From Sporisorium sorghi (taxonomy: Eukaryota; Basidiomycota; Ustilaginomycetes; Ustilaginales; Ustilaginaceae), in NCBI GenBank assembly GCA_023212695.1, contig JALCCG010000001.1, forward strand, positions 62,001 to 126,000: 64,000 nt of DNA, written 5' to 3'. The notes under the pieces are model-generated. The model ran no database searches and had not been told where the DNA came from. It saw only the letters and a program-made list of their open reading frames with translations. How positions within the stretch are numbered: position 1 is the first letter of the stretch; each line of letters starts with the position of its first letter. This document shows, in pieces, positions 1 through 8,745 of this stretch. Both the position numbers and the translations under genes were made by a program.

Positions 1-1200
1 ATTACGTCCATTATTGTTCAGGAGCTGGGCGGAACGCGGCTGAAGGCCGCATTTGAAATCGGTCTTGTGAAAAATATCATAAAGGAAGCAGCTACATTCC
101 CTCTTAGAATGGAGGGTAAGATTCTGCCTTCTGTAGAGAACGGCAAGGAGAACCGGCTGTACCGTATGCCCGCTGGCGTAGTTGGGGTGATCAGTCCGTT
201 TAACTTCCCTTTCTTCCTGTCCATGAAATCAGTTGCACCGGCGCTGGGTGCTGGCAATGGAGTGGTACTGAAACCGCACGAGGATTCACCTATTACGGGT
301 GGAACTCTGATTGGCAAGATTTTTGAGGAAGCCGGTGTACCGAAGGGCCTGTTGAACGTAGTGGTGACAGATATCAAGGAGATCGGCGATGCGTTTGTTG
401 AGCATCCGATCCCGAGAATCATTTCCTTTACGGGTTCCACTAAGGTTGGGAGCTATATTGGACAATTGGCTGTCAAGAATTTCAAAAAACCGCTGCTGGA
501 GCTTGGGGGAAATAGCGCGTTCATTATTATGGAGGATGCGGATATCGACTACGCGGTGCAAGCGGCGACATTCAGCAGATTCACGCACCAAGGTCAGATT
601 TGCATGTCGGCCAACCGGATTCTGGTACAGAAGACGATCTATCAGGAATTTATCGATAAATTCGGAGCGAAGGTCTCTACGCTTACAACAGGTGACCCGA
701 GTGATCCTCAGACCATCCTTGGACCCGTCATCAACAACCGTCAGGCAGAGACACTGCAGCAGCTGATTGCACAGGGCATTGAGCAAGGGGCGGTTCCGCT
801 GTTGAAAGGTCAGATTACGGGCAGAATGGTGGAGCCTACCATCCTCATAGACGTCAAACCGGATATGGTGGTAGCGCAAGAGGAGCTGTTTGGCCCGGTT
901 GTGTGTATCATTCCGTTCGAAACAGAAGCAGAAGCTATTGAAATTGCCAACCATTCACGTTTTGGGCTTAGCGGGGCTATTCATACCTCCAATCTGGAGC
1001 GTGGGGTAGAGATGGCGAAGAAAATCCACACCGGTATGATCCATGTGAATGATGTCACGATTAACGACGAGCCGATTGTTGCTTTTGGGGGAGAGAAACA
1101 GTCCGGGCTGGGCCGCTTGAATGGGGCATGGAGCCTGGATGAATTCACCACGATGAAGTGGATATCGGTTCATTACGGACAAAGGAAATTCCCGTACTAA
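1..1200 (+). CDS. Aldehyde dehydrogenase (benzaldehyde/vanillin dehydrogenase type), 5' partial
   Basis: NAD(P)-dependent aldehyde dehydrogenase, oxidising an aldehyde (probably aromatic) to its acid in the cytosol. The reading frame is open from base 1, so the N-terminus lies outside the window; the first internal ATG (67) is not the true start. Family landmarks are present in order: the PFNFPF cofactor-site segment, FTGSTKVG, the general-base Glu in LELGG (codon 499-501), the nucleophilic Cys in GQICMS (codon 601-603), EELFGPV, and the GGEKQSGLGR end motif. The next gene starts 18 bp downstream and encodes a soluble chemoreceptor, the same order as yfmT-yfmS of Bacillus subtilis, which supports the vanillin-type subfamily. 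Substrate is inferred, not shown. Confidence 0.9.
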   Translation: MTSIIVQELGGTRLKAAFEIGLVKNIIKEAATFPLRMEGKILPSVENGKENRLYRMPAGVVGVISPFNFPFFLSMKSVAPALGAGNGVVLKPHEDSPITGGTLIGKIFEEAGVPKGLLNVVVTDIKEIGDAFVEHPIPRIISFTGSTKVGSYIGQLAVKNFKKPLLELGGNSAFIIMEDADIDYAVQAATFSRFTHQGQICMSANRILVQKTIYQEFIDKFGAKVSTLTTGDPSDPQTILGPVINNRQAETLQQLIAQGIEQGAVPLLKGQITGRMVEPTILIDVKPDMVVAQEELFGPVVCIIPFETEAEAIEIANHSRFGLSGAIHTSNLERGVEMAKKIHTGMIHVNDVTINDEPIVAFGGEKQSGLGRLNGAWSLDEFTTMKWISVHYGQRKFPY

Positions 1201-1218
1201 GGGCTGGGGGGAGATAGG

Positions 1219-2094
1219 ATGGTAAATGTGACTGAAGTTCAAACACAGCATGAGCTGATCCGAGCTTTTGTAAGGATAGCTCCACTGCTGAATAATCTTA
1301 CGAATGATGATATCACCATTGGCATATATGATACGGAGAAACTGATCATCAACTATCCGGGAAAAACGTTCTCATTGAATGTGAGCCCAGGCGACCCTTT
1401 AATGGAAGGGGATATCGTCACCAACGCGATCAGGAATAATACGGCTCTATCCGCGGTCGTTCCGAAAGAGCTGTTTGGTTTCCCGCTTGCTGCACGCGCG
1501 ATCCCGCTGCATGACGAGCAGGGCCGCGTTATTGGCGGCGTAGGCATGGGGACCAGCCTCGAGAAAGCGAATAAGCTTTTTGAGATGGCCGAAAGCTTCT
1601 CTGCTATTGTCGAACAGACAACGGCGTCCATTGAAGATATAAGCCAATCGGTTTCTCACCTCACCGAGCGTGTAACCAACGTAACGACTCAAATGAAGGA
1701 CGTCAGCTCAAGTGCTCAGCAGATCGGTAAGATTTCCACCGTGGTTAAGGAGATTTCAGAGCAGAGTAACATGCTGGGGCTGAATGCTTCCATCGAAGCA
1801 GCAAGAGCAGGTGAAGCGGGAAGAGGTTTCTCCGTCGTTGCCGATGAGATCCGGAAGCTGGCGACCATCTCCAAAGAGAATGTGGATCGGATTAATGGAA
1901 TTACGAAGAATATTCAGGAACTGCTGCTGGGATTAAATCATGCTTTTTCTGATATTCACACGTTAACTGACAGCCAGTCAGGGGCGATTCGAGAATTCTC
2001 AGTAACGATCCAGGAAATTAGCAATAAAGCCGAGGAATTAGCCCAGGTGGCAGAAGAAACTCTTTTCTCAAAAGAAAGCAAGCCCATTGTTTAG
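1219..2094 (+). CDS. yfmS: Soluble methyl-accepting chemotaxis-like protein (YfmS-type)
   Basis: A 291-residue cytoplasmic chemoreceptor-like protein with no transmembrane segment. Residues about 1-115 form a sensor-like domain resembling small-ligand or PAS-like folds; the C-terminal half is a short receptor signalling hairpin whose tip shows the conserved [19 protein letters not shown] block, the part that contacts CheA/CheW. It is much shorter than transmembrane receptors. The ATG follows a G-rich ribosome site (GGGGGGAGA). It is probably co-transcribed with the aldehyde dehydrogenase and followed by a strong terminator. The pairing suggests sensing of a compound related to the aldehyde substrate; that link is inference. 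Symbol assigned from similarity and synteny. Confidence 0.8.
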   Translation: MVNVTEVQTQHELIRAFVRIAPLLNNLTNDDITIGIYDTEKLIINYPGKTFSLNVSPGDPLMEGDIVTNAIRNNTALSAVVPKELFGFPLAARAIPLHDEQGRVIGGVGMGTSLEKANKLFEMAESFSAIVEQTTASIEDISQSVSHLTERVTNVTTQMKDVSSSAQQIGKISTVVKEISEQSNMLGLNASIEAARAGEAGRGFSVVADEIRKLATISKENVDRINGITKNIQELLLGLNHAFSDIHTLTDSQSGAIREFSVTIQEISNKAEELAQVAEETLFSKESKPIV

Positions 2095-2103
2095 TATCGA
2101 AGA

Positions 2104-2129
2104 AGCCGCGATCATCGCGGCTTTTTTTG
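2104..2129 (+). terminator. Intrinsic terminator after the chemoreceptor gene
   Basis: Inverted repeat AGCCGCG-ATCAT-CGCGGCT followed directly by seven T residues, ten bases after the stop codon. Confidence 0.9.
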
Positions 2130-2290
2130 TTGGAAACCGACGCGGGTGAGATACAGTACGTTAATATGGTTAATAAGTTCATAGAAGATCAGTCAGCCCG
2201 ATGATAGGATATAAATACATGTAGGGCTCTTATTTAGGGGATACTATTTGTCGATTCATTTTAATATTTTGAAGAAGGAGCTCTTGCACA

Positions 2291-3106
2291 GTGGTAGACT
2301 TCCTAATGAAATTCAATCCGATTACGCAAGCATTCATTGCGACTTTGTTTACATGGGGAATGACTGCATTAGGGGCAGCCCTTGTGTTTATGACAAAAAC
2401 ATTAAACCAGCGACTATTGGACAGCATGTTAGGTTTCGCTGGTGGTGTCATGATTGCCGCTAGTTATTGGTCTTTATTAGCGCCAGCTATAACCATGTCG
2501 GAAGGAAATTCCATAGGGAACTGGTTTCCGGCAGCCTTTGGATTCTTATTAGGCGGGGTATTTCTGTGGGGAATTGATAAAATATTACCTCACCTTCATC
2601 CCAATTCTTCGATTGCTGGTGCGGAAGGATATCTTCCAAAACGAAGAAAAAGAAGTACATTGCTGGTGCTCGCCATTACGCTTCATAATATTCCGGAAGG
2701 CTTGGCAGTAGGGATAGCCTTTGGTGCGCTAGCCAATGGGGGAACCGAGGCTTCCCTGGCTGGTGCTCTGACGCTGGCCCTCGGCATTGGCATACAAAAC
2801 TTCCCGGAAGGCGTGGCGGTTTCCATGCCTCTAAGAGGAGAAGGGATGTCTCGAAGAAAGAGCTTTTTCTATGGACAGTTTTCGGGTATGGTCGAGCCCA
2901 TTGCTGCCGTAATCGGTGCAGTGGCTGTCTCATTTATTGAACCTTTATTACCTTACGCATTAAGCTTTGCAGCTGGAGCTATGATCTTTGTAGTAGCCGA
3001 AGAGGTTATACCCAGTTCGCAAGAAAAAGGTAATAAGGATCTAGCGTCAATGAGTTTAATGTTCGGCTTCACATTGATGATGATTCTTGATGTTGCATTA
3101 GGATAA
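2291..3106 (+). CDS. ZIP family divalent metal transporter (ZupT/GufA-like)
   Basis: Inner-membrane importer of divalent metals such as zinc or iron. The 271-residue protein is almost entirely hydrophobic with about eight membrane spans. It carries the two ZIP signature helices: [10 protein letters not shown] in span 4 and a matching QNFPEGVAV in span 5, whose His/Asn/Pro/Glu residues form the binuclear metal site, followed by GMVEP. A GTG start at 2291 is preferred because GAAGGAG ends about ten bases upstream; the alternative ATG at 2306 is too far from it. The gene stands alone between terminators. No metal-responsive operator was recognised in the 160 bp upstream. Metal specificity cannot be read from the sequence. 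Confidence 0.9.
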   Translation: MVDFLMKFNPITQAFIATLFTWGMTALGAALVFMTKTLNQRLLDSMLGFAGGVMIAASYWSLLAPAITMSEGNSIGNWFPAAFGFLLGGVFLWGIDKILPHLHPNSSIAGAEGYLPKRRKRSTLLVLAITLHNIPEGLAVGIAFGALANGGTEASLAGALTLALGIGIQNFPEGVAVSMPLRGEGMSRRKSFFYGQFSGMVEPIAAVIGAVAVSFIEPLLPYALSFAAGAMIFVVAEEVIPSSQEKGNKDLASMSLMFGFTLMMILDVALG

Positions 3107-3152
3107 ATGACTGGAACAAGTATGTATTGAGAATTCAATTTTCTTAGAGAAG

Positions 3153-3187
3153 AAGGCCATGAAGGATGATTCCTTTCATGGCCTTTT
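3153..3187. terminator. Bidirectional terminator between the ZIP gene and the yjcZ-like gene
   Basis: Near-perfect inverted repeat GGCCATGAAGG...CCTTTCATGGCC, T-rich on both exits, lying between two convergent genes. Confidence 0.8.
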
Positions 3188-3215
3188 ACTGAGCTAGGCT
3201 GATGATTGGTTCTTA

Positions 3216-3329
3216 TTAGATAAAAGCACTTGTGATGATAACCAGCAAGATGAACAATACCAAGATTGCTCCTACACCGTTACCATATCCACCATATCCA
3301 CCATATCCACCTTCTACTACTTCTCCCAT
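3216..3329 (-). CDS. YjcZ-like tiny membrane protein (37 aa)
   Basis: A 37-residue micro-protein found on the minus strand. It starts with a short acidic segment (MGEVVEG), continues with GGYGGYGGYGN, then a single hydrophobic helix of about 20 residues (GAILVLFILLVIITSAFI). This layout, a Gly/Tyr-rich head and one terminal membrane helix, is characteristic of the YjcZ/tiny-transmembrane family of Bacillales, often expressed in sporulation or in spore membranes. A very strong ribosome site, AAGGAGGAGG, lies about eight bases before the ATG. The plus strand reads as a proline/tyrosine-rich frame that is only the shadow of this gene. It is easily missed by gene finders because of its size. Confidence 0.85.
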   Translation of the reverse strand: MGEVVEGGYGGYGGYGNGVGAILVLFILLVIITSAFI

Positions 3330-3502
3330 GGCTCATTCCCTCCTCCTTGTAAAGCATATGATATTCTATGATGATCTGATGGAAAGGACAGGGTGTTCCG
3401 GCAATGAAGTTTTGAAGTGGGTAGAATCAGAGCTAGAGAGCGATAATGAAGCAGCTTAATTCAGCTTGATTTCTGTTACAATAGATATACTATCTTATAG
3501 AA

Positions 3503-4168
3503 ATGATGTTGATCATGAAAATTGAACTGGGACACCAACAAATCGAAATTCATGTGGAATACGGTCCACGGAAAAAACTCTCGATCCATATCCATCCCTC
3601 AGGGCTGGTTACGGTGAAGGCACCGAATTATACAAGTGATGATGTGGTGATACATACCGTAAGGCAGCATGAGAACAAGATATTGAAGCAATTGCAAGCC
3701 ATCGAAGCAGCACGTACCTCACCGAAGGTCAGGGAATACGAAGAGGAAGGCAAGTTCCTTCATCTCGGTCAATATTGTTCGCTACATGAGTTAATCGAGA
3801 CGAAGGGGCGTACGGAAGAAGAGCTTCAGAACGTTTTGAAGAAGTTCTATTTCGCAAGCTGCAAGAAGGTAGTCGGTGAACGCATCAAAATCTATCAGAA
3901 GCTGCTGAAAGTCACGCCTAAATCCTTCATCATCGAGGAGTCCCGAACAAAATGGGGCAGCTGCAGCTCGGCTAAATATCTCACCTTCAACTATCGTCTT
4001 GCGATGGCGCCCATCGAGGTCATTGACTACGTGGTCATTCATGAGCTTTGTCATCTCTTGCATATGAACCACGATCGATCCTTTTGGCGGCTTGTCGGAA
4101 GTGTAATGAAGGATTACAAGGAAAAGGAAGCATTCCTCGCCAGGTATGGTCACGCCATGACATTGTAA
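3503..4168 (+). CDS. YgjP-like (DUF45) zinc metallopeptidase domain protein
   Basis: A 221-residue protein of the YgjP/M48-like family. The zinc-binding HExxH motif is seen as HELCHLLHMNHDRSFW at about residues 179-194, with the additional His of the family (MNH) following. Upstream lies the conserved block RTKWGSCSS, typical of YgjP-like metallopeptidases. The N-terminal portion is beta-rich and there is no signal peptide or membrane helix, so it is cytosolic. The start is uncertain: ATGATG at 3503 or the ATG at 3515, neither with a clear ribosome site. Physiological substrate is unknown; some relatives are linked to restriction-modification loci, but no such genes are near. Confidence 0.85.
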   Translation: MMLIMKIELGHQQIEIHVEYGPRKKLSIHIHPSGLVTVKAPNYTSDDVVIHTVRQHENKILKQLQAIEAARTSPKVREYEEEGKFLHLGQYCSLHELIETKGRTEEELQNVLKKFYFASCKKVVGERIKIYQKLLKVTPKSFIIEESRTKWGSCSSAKYLTFNYRLAMAPIEVIDYVVIHELCHLLHMNHDRSFWRLVGSVMKDYKEKEAFLARYGHAMTL

Positions 4169-4414
4169 CGCTTCAAGAAGCTCCGTGGAGATGCTTGTGG
4201 ACAAAACATCTCTACTCGGGGTGAATCTGTCACCCTGTATGATCTATCCGTCTACATCAATGCCCATACGAAGTGGATGGGATTACACGCTTGTGAACTA
4301 TATAATGGGCATAATAAACGCCGGTTTTCTTAAGGATGAATTGAATTTAGATAAGCAGCTGAACAAAAATCAAGATAGAACTTCATGTGGACGATAACTC
4401 AAGTTATCACAAGA

Positions 4415-4444
4415 AGAGAACGCCTGAATCAGGCGTTCTCTTTA
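4415..4444. terminator. Bidirectional terminator
   Basis: Perfect 11-bp inverted repeat AGAGAACGCCT-GAATC-AGGCGTTCTCT with T-rich flanks, between convergent genes. The preceding 4169-4414 has no supported gene; the short open frame at 4185-4397 lacks a ribosome site and recognisable protein features. Confidence 0.9.
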
Positions 4445-4481
4445 TATTCTTTTCAAGCCTGTTTTGTTCCAGGACGGTCTT

Positions 4482-5135
4482 TTAAAACCGCCCTGTAGCC
4501 AGCATACGTTCTCTGGATATGCGGCTGAGAGAGAGGACGACCGCCTGCGCTGCTCCATAATCATGGCTTGATAGAGCTTGAAGTGTATCCCGGTTGATTC
4601 CGATCGCGCTGTAATGCTTGATATGTGGAGTTTGCTTGAAGCGGACGATCGCATACATGCATAATTTATCTCGAAAAGAGTCAAACGTGCTCAGCATCAC
4701 GCCGTTGCCCAAGGATTCTACAATTTCTCGCATTAATAGGAAATGATGCTTGGTGTATAACGGATAATCATCCATCTGCTCGGCGATTCGCTGTGCCTCA
4801 ACATGAGCTGCAAGCGACTCCAAGTTTAGGCGAATCTCCCGCTTCGGGTCTTTCATGATTTCGAAACAATAGAAGAGCATGGACTGAATTTGTTCAATTA
4901 AATCGAGAAACTCCTTGCTGCTCACTTCCTTGACCAACACGCCGCGATTTTTGAGAGAGGTAACATAACCTTCCGACTCCAGACGGGCAATCGCATGGCG
5001 GACCGGTGTACGGCTCATTTGATACTCCTCGGCTAATTCATTCTCCGATAGCAGGGTGCCCGGCATGAGTTCTCCGAGAACCATCCGCTCACGCAGCAGC
5101 AGGTATGCTGTGTCGACAAGCGATACTTTGTTCAT
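4482..5135 (-). CDS. GntR family (FCD subfamily) transcriptional regulator
   Basis: DNA-binding regulator of about 217 residues. The N-terminal winged helix-turn-helix shows the GntR signature LRERMVLGELMPGTLLSENELAEEYQMSRTPVR (split here by its function: dimer arm then recognition helix), followed by LESEGYV and a wing. The all-helical C-terminal domain (about 80-216) resembles FCD ligand-binding domains, although the usual metal-binding His pattern is weak. The ATG at 5135 is chosen because AAAGGAAC stands eight bases before it; a GTG at 5192 is possible but lacks a spaced ribosome site. It is divergent from the phn-type importer operon and is the likely local regulator of it; the effector is unknown. 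Confidence 0.85.
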   Translation of the reverse strand: MNKVSLVDTAYLLLRERMVLGELMPGTLLSENELAEEYQMSRTPVRHAIARLESEGYVTSLKNRGVLVKEVSSKEFLDLIEQIQSMLFYCFEIMKDPKREIRLNLESLAAHVEAQRIAEQMDDYPLYTKHHFLLMREIVESLGNGVMLSTFDSFRDKLCMYAIVRFKQTPHIKHYSAIGINRDTLQALSSHDYGAAQAVVLSLSRISRERMLATGRF

Positions 5136-5304
5136 ATAAGTAGTTCCTTTCTGCCCACGACCAGTGTTTCTTGAGATGGTCTCTTTTGACACTCCACGTT
5201 ATTTTAACATTTTACCCTATATTAACAGTCTTCTAAGAAGGTGCGCAACCAATTCGGAAATTTAACAAACCTGTTCATCTGCGAAGATATCCTTCTTACA
5301 TTCA

Positions 5305-5321
5305 ACTTGTATCCTACTTGT
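5305..5321. promoter_or_regulatory. Direct repeat in the phnD promoter region, candidate GntR site
   Basis: ACTTGT occurs twice, separated by five bases (11-bp period, one helical turn), about 40 bp before the phnD start in the intergenic region shared with the divergent GntR gene. Assignment as an operator is inference. Confidence 0.3.
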
Positions 5322-5360
5322 GTACCACAGAATATGAGATCTATTTCAGGAGGATATAGG

Positions 5361-6284
5361 ATGCTAAAAAACAAAAGACACACAGGTCGCCAAAGTTTGA
5401 TTCTAACGCTTGTCATGATGATGGTTATTCTCTCCGGCTGCGGAACTGCCGCAAGTTCCGAATCCGGGAACGAAGGAATTCCGGAAGTCATCCGCGTGGG
5501 CATGATGCCAAGTGAAGAGGGGGAGATGAATCGTTCCCAGGAGCAGTTGGCCAAAGACATTACAGATGCAACAGGCATTCCTGCCGAAATATTTGTAGCT
5601 GAGGATTACAATATGGTTATTGAAGCGCTTCGTGCAGGTAAAATCGAGATTGGACTCATCGGTCCGTTTGGCTACATCATCGCAACGGAGCGGGCGAACG
5701 CCAAACTGCTTGTCCGTTCTGAAAGTGGACAATCATCCAACACCGTCATTCTCGTTCGTGAAGACTCCCCTTATCAGAGTGTAAAAGATTTGAAAGGCAA
5801 AGATTTTCTATTCGTCGATCCAGCATCGACTTCAGGTAACTTGTATCCCCGTGCCACGCTGATGAATGAACTCGGCCTGGCAAACAATGAGCTGGAATCC
5901 TTTTTCGGCAGCGTCGCCTTCTCGGGCGGACATGACAAATCGCTCCTTGCCCTGGCAAATAACAATGCCGACGCAATCGGAACGTCCAGTTTGATGCTGC
6001 CGATGCTGGCAGAATCGGGTCTTGTTAAAGAAGAAGATTTCCGCGTGATCGCCGAGTCCGAGCCCATCGTTGGCGGTGCTCCGCTGCTGTATCGGCAAGA
6101 TCTGCCTGAAGAGCTGGTAACCAAGCTTCGAGAGCTTATGCTGGATTATCACACTAAAAATCCTGAGTTTATGGAAAGCGTAGGCGCTTCTTCATTTCTA
6201 GAGGGGAGCGACAGTGATTTTGATCCGATTCGTAAAGTCGCTAAAGCGCTTGAAATGTCCCCTGAGGAATTGCTGAGCAAATAG
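5361..6284 (+). CDS. phnD: Phosphonate-type ABC transporter substrate-binding lipoprotein
   Basis: Extracytoplasmic solute-binding protein, 307 residues. The N-terminus carries a lipoprotein signal: positive charges, a hydrophobic stretch and the lipobox LSGC, so it should be anchored to the outer face of the membrane. The mature part follows the PhnD family (periplasmic-binding type II fold): VIRVGMMPSE, then DITDATGIPAEIFVAEDYN, GKIEIGLIGPFGY and LFVDPASTSGNLYPR. The ATG at 5361 follows AGGAGGATATAGG; in-frame upstream codons to 5241 are unlikely to be used. It heads an operon with the ATPase and two permeases. The family binds phosphonates, phosphite or phosphate esters; which one cannot be decided here. 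Confidence 0.9.
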   Translation: MLKNKRHTGRQSLILTLVMMMVILSGCGTAASSESGNEGIPEVIRVGMMPSEEGEMNRSQEQLAKDITDATGIPAEIFVAEDYNMVIEALRAGKIEIGLIGPFGYIIATERANAKLLVRSESGQSSNTVILVREDSPYQSVKDLKGKDFLFVDPASTSGNLYPRATLMNELGLANNELESFFGSVAFSGGHDKSLLALANNNADAIGTSSLMLPMLAESGLVKEEDFRVIAESEPIVGGAPLLYRQDLPEELVTKLRELMLDYHTKNPEFMESVGASSFLEGSDSDFDPIRKVAKALEMSPEELLSK

Positions 6285-6308
6285 AGATAAACAAGGGAGG
6301 ATTTAAAC

Positions 6309-7076
6309 ATGACACTATTGCAAGTGGAAGGCCTGTCTAAAATATATCCGGATGGAACCAAAGCACTTGACAACCTGAATTTAGAGATTCGTCCGGGAGA
6401 GTTCGTTGTTGTTATCGGACCCAGTGGTGCCGGCAAGAGCACATTGCTGCGCAGCTTGAACCGTATGATCGAGCCGACAAACGGGAAGATACGTTTTAAA
6501 GGCGAGGAGACAATGGGGATCAAGGGGAAAAAGCTGCGCGAAATGCGCCGCCATATGGGCATGATTTTTCAGGGATATAATCTTGTCACCCGCGTATCGG
6601 TAATCAAAAATGTGCTTCATGGCCGCCTCGGTTATATGAGTCCGTTCAAGGGCGCGCTTGGCCTCTACTCCAAATCGGATAGGGAAGCTGCCAAGAGCAT
6701 GCTGCAGCGTGTCGGGTTATATGAGCAAATGTACAAACGCGCCGATGAGCTTAGTGGAGGCCAGCAGCAGCGAGTAGGGATTGCGCGAGCCTTATCCCAG
6801 AAGCCGGACTTAATTTTGGCGGATGAACCGATTGCGAGCCTGGATCCGGCTTCCTCCGAGACGATCATGCATTATCTGTACACGATCTGCAAGGAGGAGG
6901 GCATCGCCTGCCTGTGCAATCTTCATCAGGTTGAAATCGCCAAGAAGTATGCAACCCGCATCATTGGTATCCACAAAGGTTCCAAAGTGTTTGACGGGTC
7001 CCCTGAGGAGCTCACAGACGATATGATCCAGCTCATCTACAACCAGAGCCATGCTAAAGTGAAGGAGACCGCCTGA
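6309..7076 (+). CDS. phnC: Phosphonate-type ABC transporter ATP-binding protein
   Basis: Cytoplasmic ATPase of the importer, 255 residues, the usual length for PhnC. Walker A is GPSGAGKST (residues 37-45), the Q-loop lies in [10 protein letters not shown], the ABC signature is LSGGQQQR, Walker B is [14 protein letters not shown], and the switch His follows in NLHQVEIA. The ATG has an AAGGGAGG ribosome site. The gene lies 24 bp after phnD and one base before the first permease, so a single transcript is expected. Confidence 0.95.
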   Translation: MTLLQVEGLSKIYPDGTKALDNLNLEIRPGEFVVVIGPSGAGKSTLLRSLNRMIEPTNGKIRFKGEETMGIKGKKLREMRRHMGMIFQGYNLVTRVSVIKNVLHGRLGYMSPFKGALGLYSKSDREAAKSMLQRVGLYEQMYKRADELSGGQQQRVGIARALSQKPDLILADEPIASLDPASSETIMHYLYTICKEEGIACLCNLHQVEIAKKYATRIIGIHKGSKVFDGSPEELTDDMIQLIYNQSHAKVKETA

Positions 7077-7077
7077 C

Positions 7078-7869
7078 ATGAATGCGGCACAAATGCAATC
7101 CGCTCGTAAAATGAAACGGACCCAGACGATACTGTTCCTCATCGTGCTGCTGGCTCTTGTTATCTGGTCTTCAATCGGCGCCGAATTTTCGCTTCCCGCG
7201 CTGTTTGCAGGGGTGGGGGAAAGCTTCCGCTTTATTTTTCTCGATTTTCTGCCGCCGGATTTCTCTTCACTGCCGAAGCTTCTCGAGCCTGCGATGCAGA
7301 CCATATACATGAGCGTCGTGGCGATGGTTATCGGTTCGATTGTAGCCGGACTCCTGTCCTTCTTAGCGGCAGCCACGACAAGTCCGCATCCTTATCTGCA
7401 GGTGTTTGTCCGAGCGGCTACGTCGTTGTTCCGGAACATTCCGGTTGTTATCTGGACTATCCTACTGGTCGCAGCTTTCGGGCTCGGCACTATCGTTGGC
7501 ACGATGTCGCTCATATTGATCTCGATTGGCATGCTGACCCGATCTTTTGCGGAGGTGCTTGAGGAAATTGACATGGGCCAGGTGGAAGCGGTTCGCGCGG
7601 CTGGAGGTAGTTATTTTCAAGTATTGTCTCAAGCGGTCATCCCGCAATTCATGCCTGGATTTATCGGCTGGAGCCTGTACAATTTCGAAATTAATGTGCG
7701 CGCTTCGACGATTGTCGGGATGGTTGGCGGGGGAGGCCTCGGTTTTATTCTGCAATCCAATCTGAAATTGTTTCAGTACCAGAAAGCCAGCATGGCTGTA
7801 CTTCTCGTGCTTGTCATTGTTCTTGTAGTTGAAACGATCACCAATCGTGTAAGGGAGCGGATCATATGA
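7078..7869 (+). CDS. phnE: Phosphonate-type ABC transporter permease, first copy
   Basis: Integral membrane subunit of 263 residues with about six membrane spans. The family coupling segment that docks on PhnC is visible in the cytoplasmic loop EEIDMGQVEAVRAAGGSYFQVLSQAVIPQ (EAA motif). Start ATG at 7078 is one base after the phnC stop and is served by AAGGAGACC. It overlaps the second permease gene by four bases (ATGA), implying translational coupling and a heteromeric permease made of the two PhnE-like subunits. Confidence 0.92.
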   Translation: MNAAQMQSARKMKRTQTILFLIVLLALVIWSSIGAEFSLPALFAGVGESFRFIFLDFLPPDFSSLPKLLEPAMQTIYMSVVAMVIGSIVAGLLSFLAAATTSPHPYLQVFVRAATSLFRNIPVVIWTILLVAAFGLGTIVGTMSLILISIGMLTRSFAEVLEEIDMGQVEAVRAAGGSYFQVLSQAVIPQFMPGFIGWSLYNFEINVRASTIVGMVGGGGLGFILQSNLKLFQYQKASMAVLLVLVIVLVVETITNRVRERII

Positions 7870-8705
7870 GGGCGCAATGGAATGAGCCAAAACCATCCCT
7901 GACGGTGCTTACGTCTATGGCGGAGCCCAAAAAACCCAAAAAGAACCGCCTTCTTGTGGTGGGAATGCCTCTTGTTGCCTTGCTGTTTGTGTTCAGCTTA
8001 ATTCAGCTGCAATTCGACTATTCCCGGATCGCCGCAGGTTTCATGAAGCTCATGGGCATTGTCCAAGTCATGTTTCCTCCCGACTTTACGGCGTGGCGGC
8101 ATGTGCTTCTGGCAGCGATGGAATCGTTGCAGGTCGCCATTCTGGGAACCGTGCTGGGTATCCTGATTGCTTTTTTTCTCTCCTTTTTGGCAGCAAGCAA
8201 TCTGACGCCCCATCCGTTCATTGCGTGGATCATCCAAAGTGCCGCTTCGCTGCTGCGTGCGATACCGACTGTCGTGTGGGCGCTTATTTTTATCGTGTCT
8301 GTCGGGCTTGGATCGCTTCCAGGCGTGCTGGCCATTACCGTGTCTGCGGCAGGCATGCTCATTAAAGTATTCGCGCAATCGCTGGAAGAGGTCGACAAAG
8401 GCGTGCTGGAAGCGATGCAGGCCACCGGCGCCAGCTGGCTTGCCATCGTCATGCAGGGTATTTTGCCAACGGTAAAGACGGCCTTTATTGCCTGGTGCGT
8501 ACTGCGGTTCGAGGGGGACCTTGGAGAATCTACGATTCTTGGCGCAGTCGGTGCAGGCGGTATCGGATATGAGCTGACCCATGCGATGAAATCGTATAAT
8601 TTTGCCGGGGCTTTGTTTGTCGGTCTCGTTATCTTTATCATGGTATTCAGCGTAGAGCTTGTGGCGAATCGATATAAAATGAATCTGAAAGTTCGTAAAC
8701 ACTAA
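7866..8705 (+). CDS. phnE: Phosphonate-type ABC transporter permease, second copy
   Basis: Second membrane subunit, 279 residues, paralogous to the preceding one but with a longer polar N-terminus before the first span. It has the EAA-type loop LEEVDKGVLEAMQATGASWLAIVMQGILP. The start overlaps the upstream stop by four bases. Two tandem permeases are common in PhnCDE-type importers of Firmicutes, in contrast to the single PhnE of Escherichia coli. No C-P lyase (phnGHIJKLM) or phosphonatase gene follows, so the transported compound is probably processed by the phosphatase downstream or by enzymes encoded elsewhere. Confidence 0.92.
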   Translation: MRAQWNEPKPSLTVLTSMAEPKKPKKNRLLVVGMPLVALLFVFSLIQLQFDYSRIAAGFMKLMGIVQVMFPPDFTAWRHVLLAAMESLQVAILGTVLGILIAFFLSFLAASNLTPHPFIAWIIQSAASLLRAIPTVVWALIFIVSVGLGSLPGVLAITVSAAGMLIKVFAQSLEEVDKGVLEAMQATGASWLAIVMQGILPTVKTAFIAWCVLRFEGDLGESTILGAVGAGGIGYELTHAMKSYNFAGALFVGLVIFIMVFSVELVANRYKMNLKVRKH

Positions 8706-8745
8706 CCACTTGTTAAATAAAAATAGGAAATGAGGAGTTCTGATC

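Noticed and set aside
3358..3459. 33-codon plus-strand frame upstream of the metallopeptidase
   Set aside because: The residues look protein-like, but there is no ribosome site and it begins in the promoter/ribosome-site region of the minus-strand yjcZ-like gene.
4185..4397. 70-codon plus-strand open frame
   Set aside because: No ribosome site, no protein-like pattern; it ends just before a terminator.
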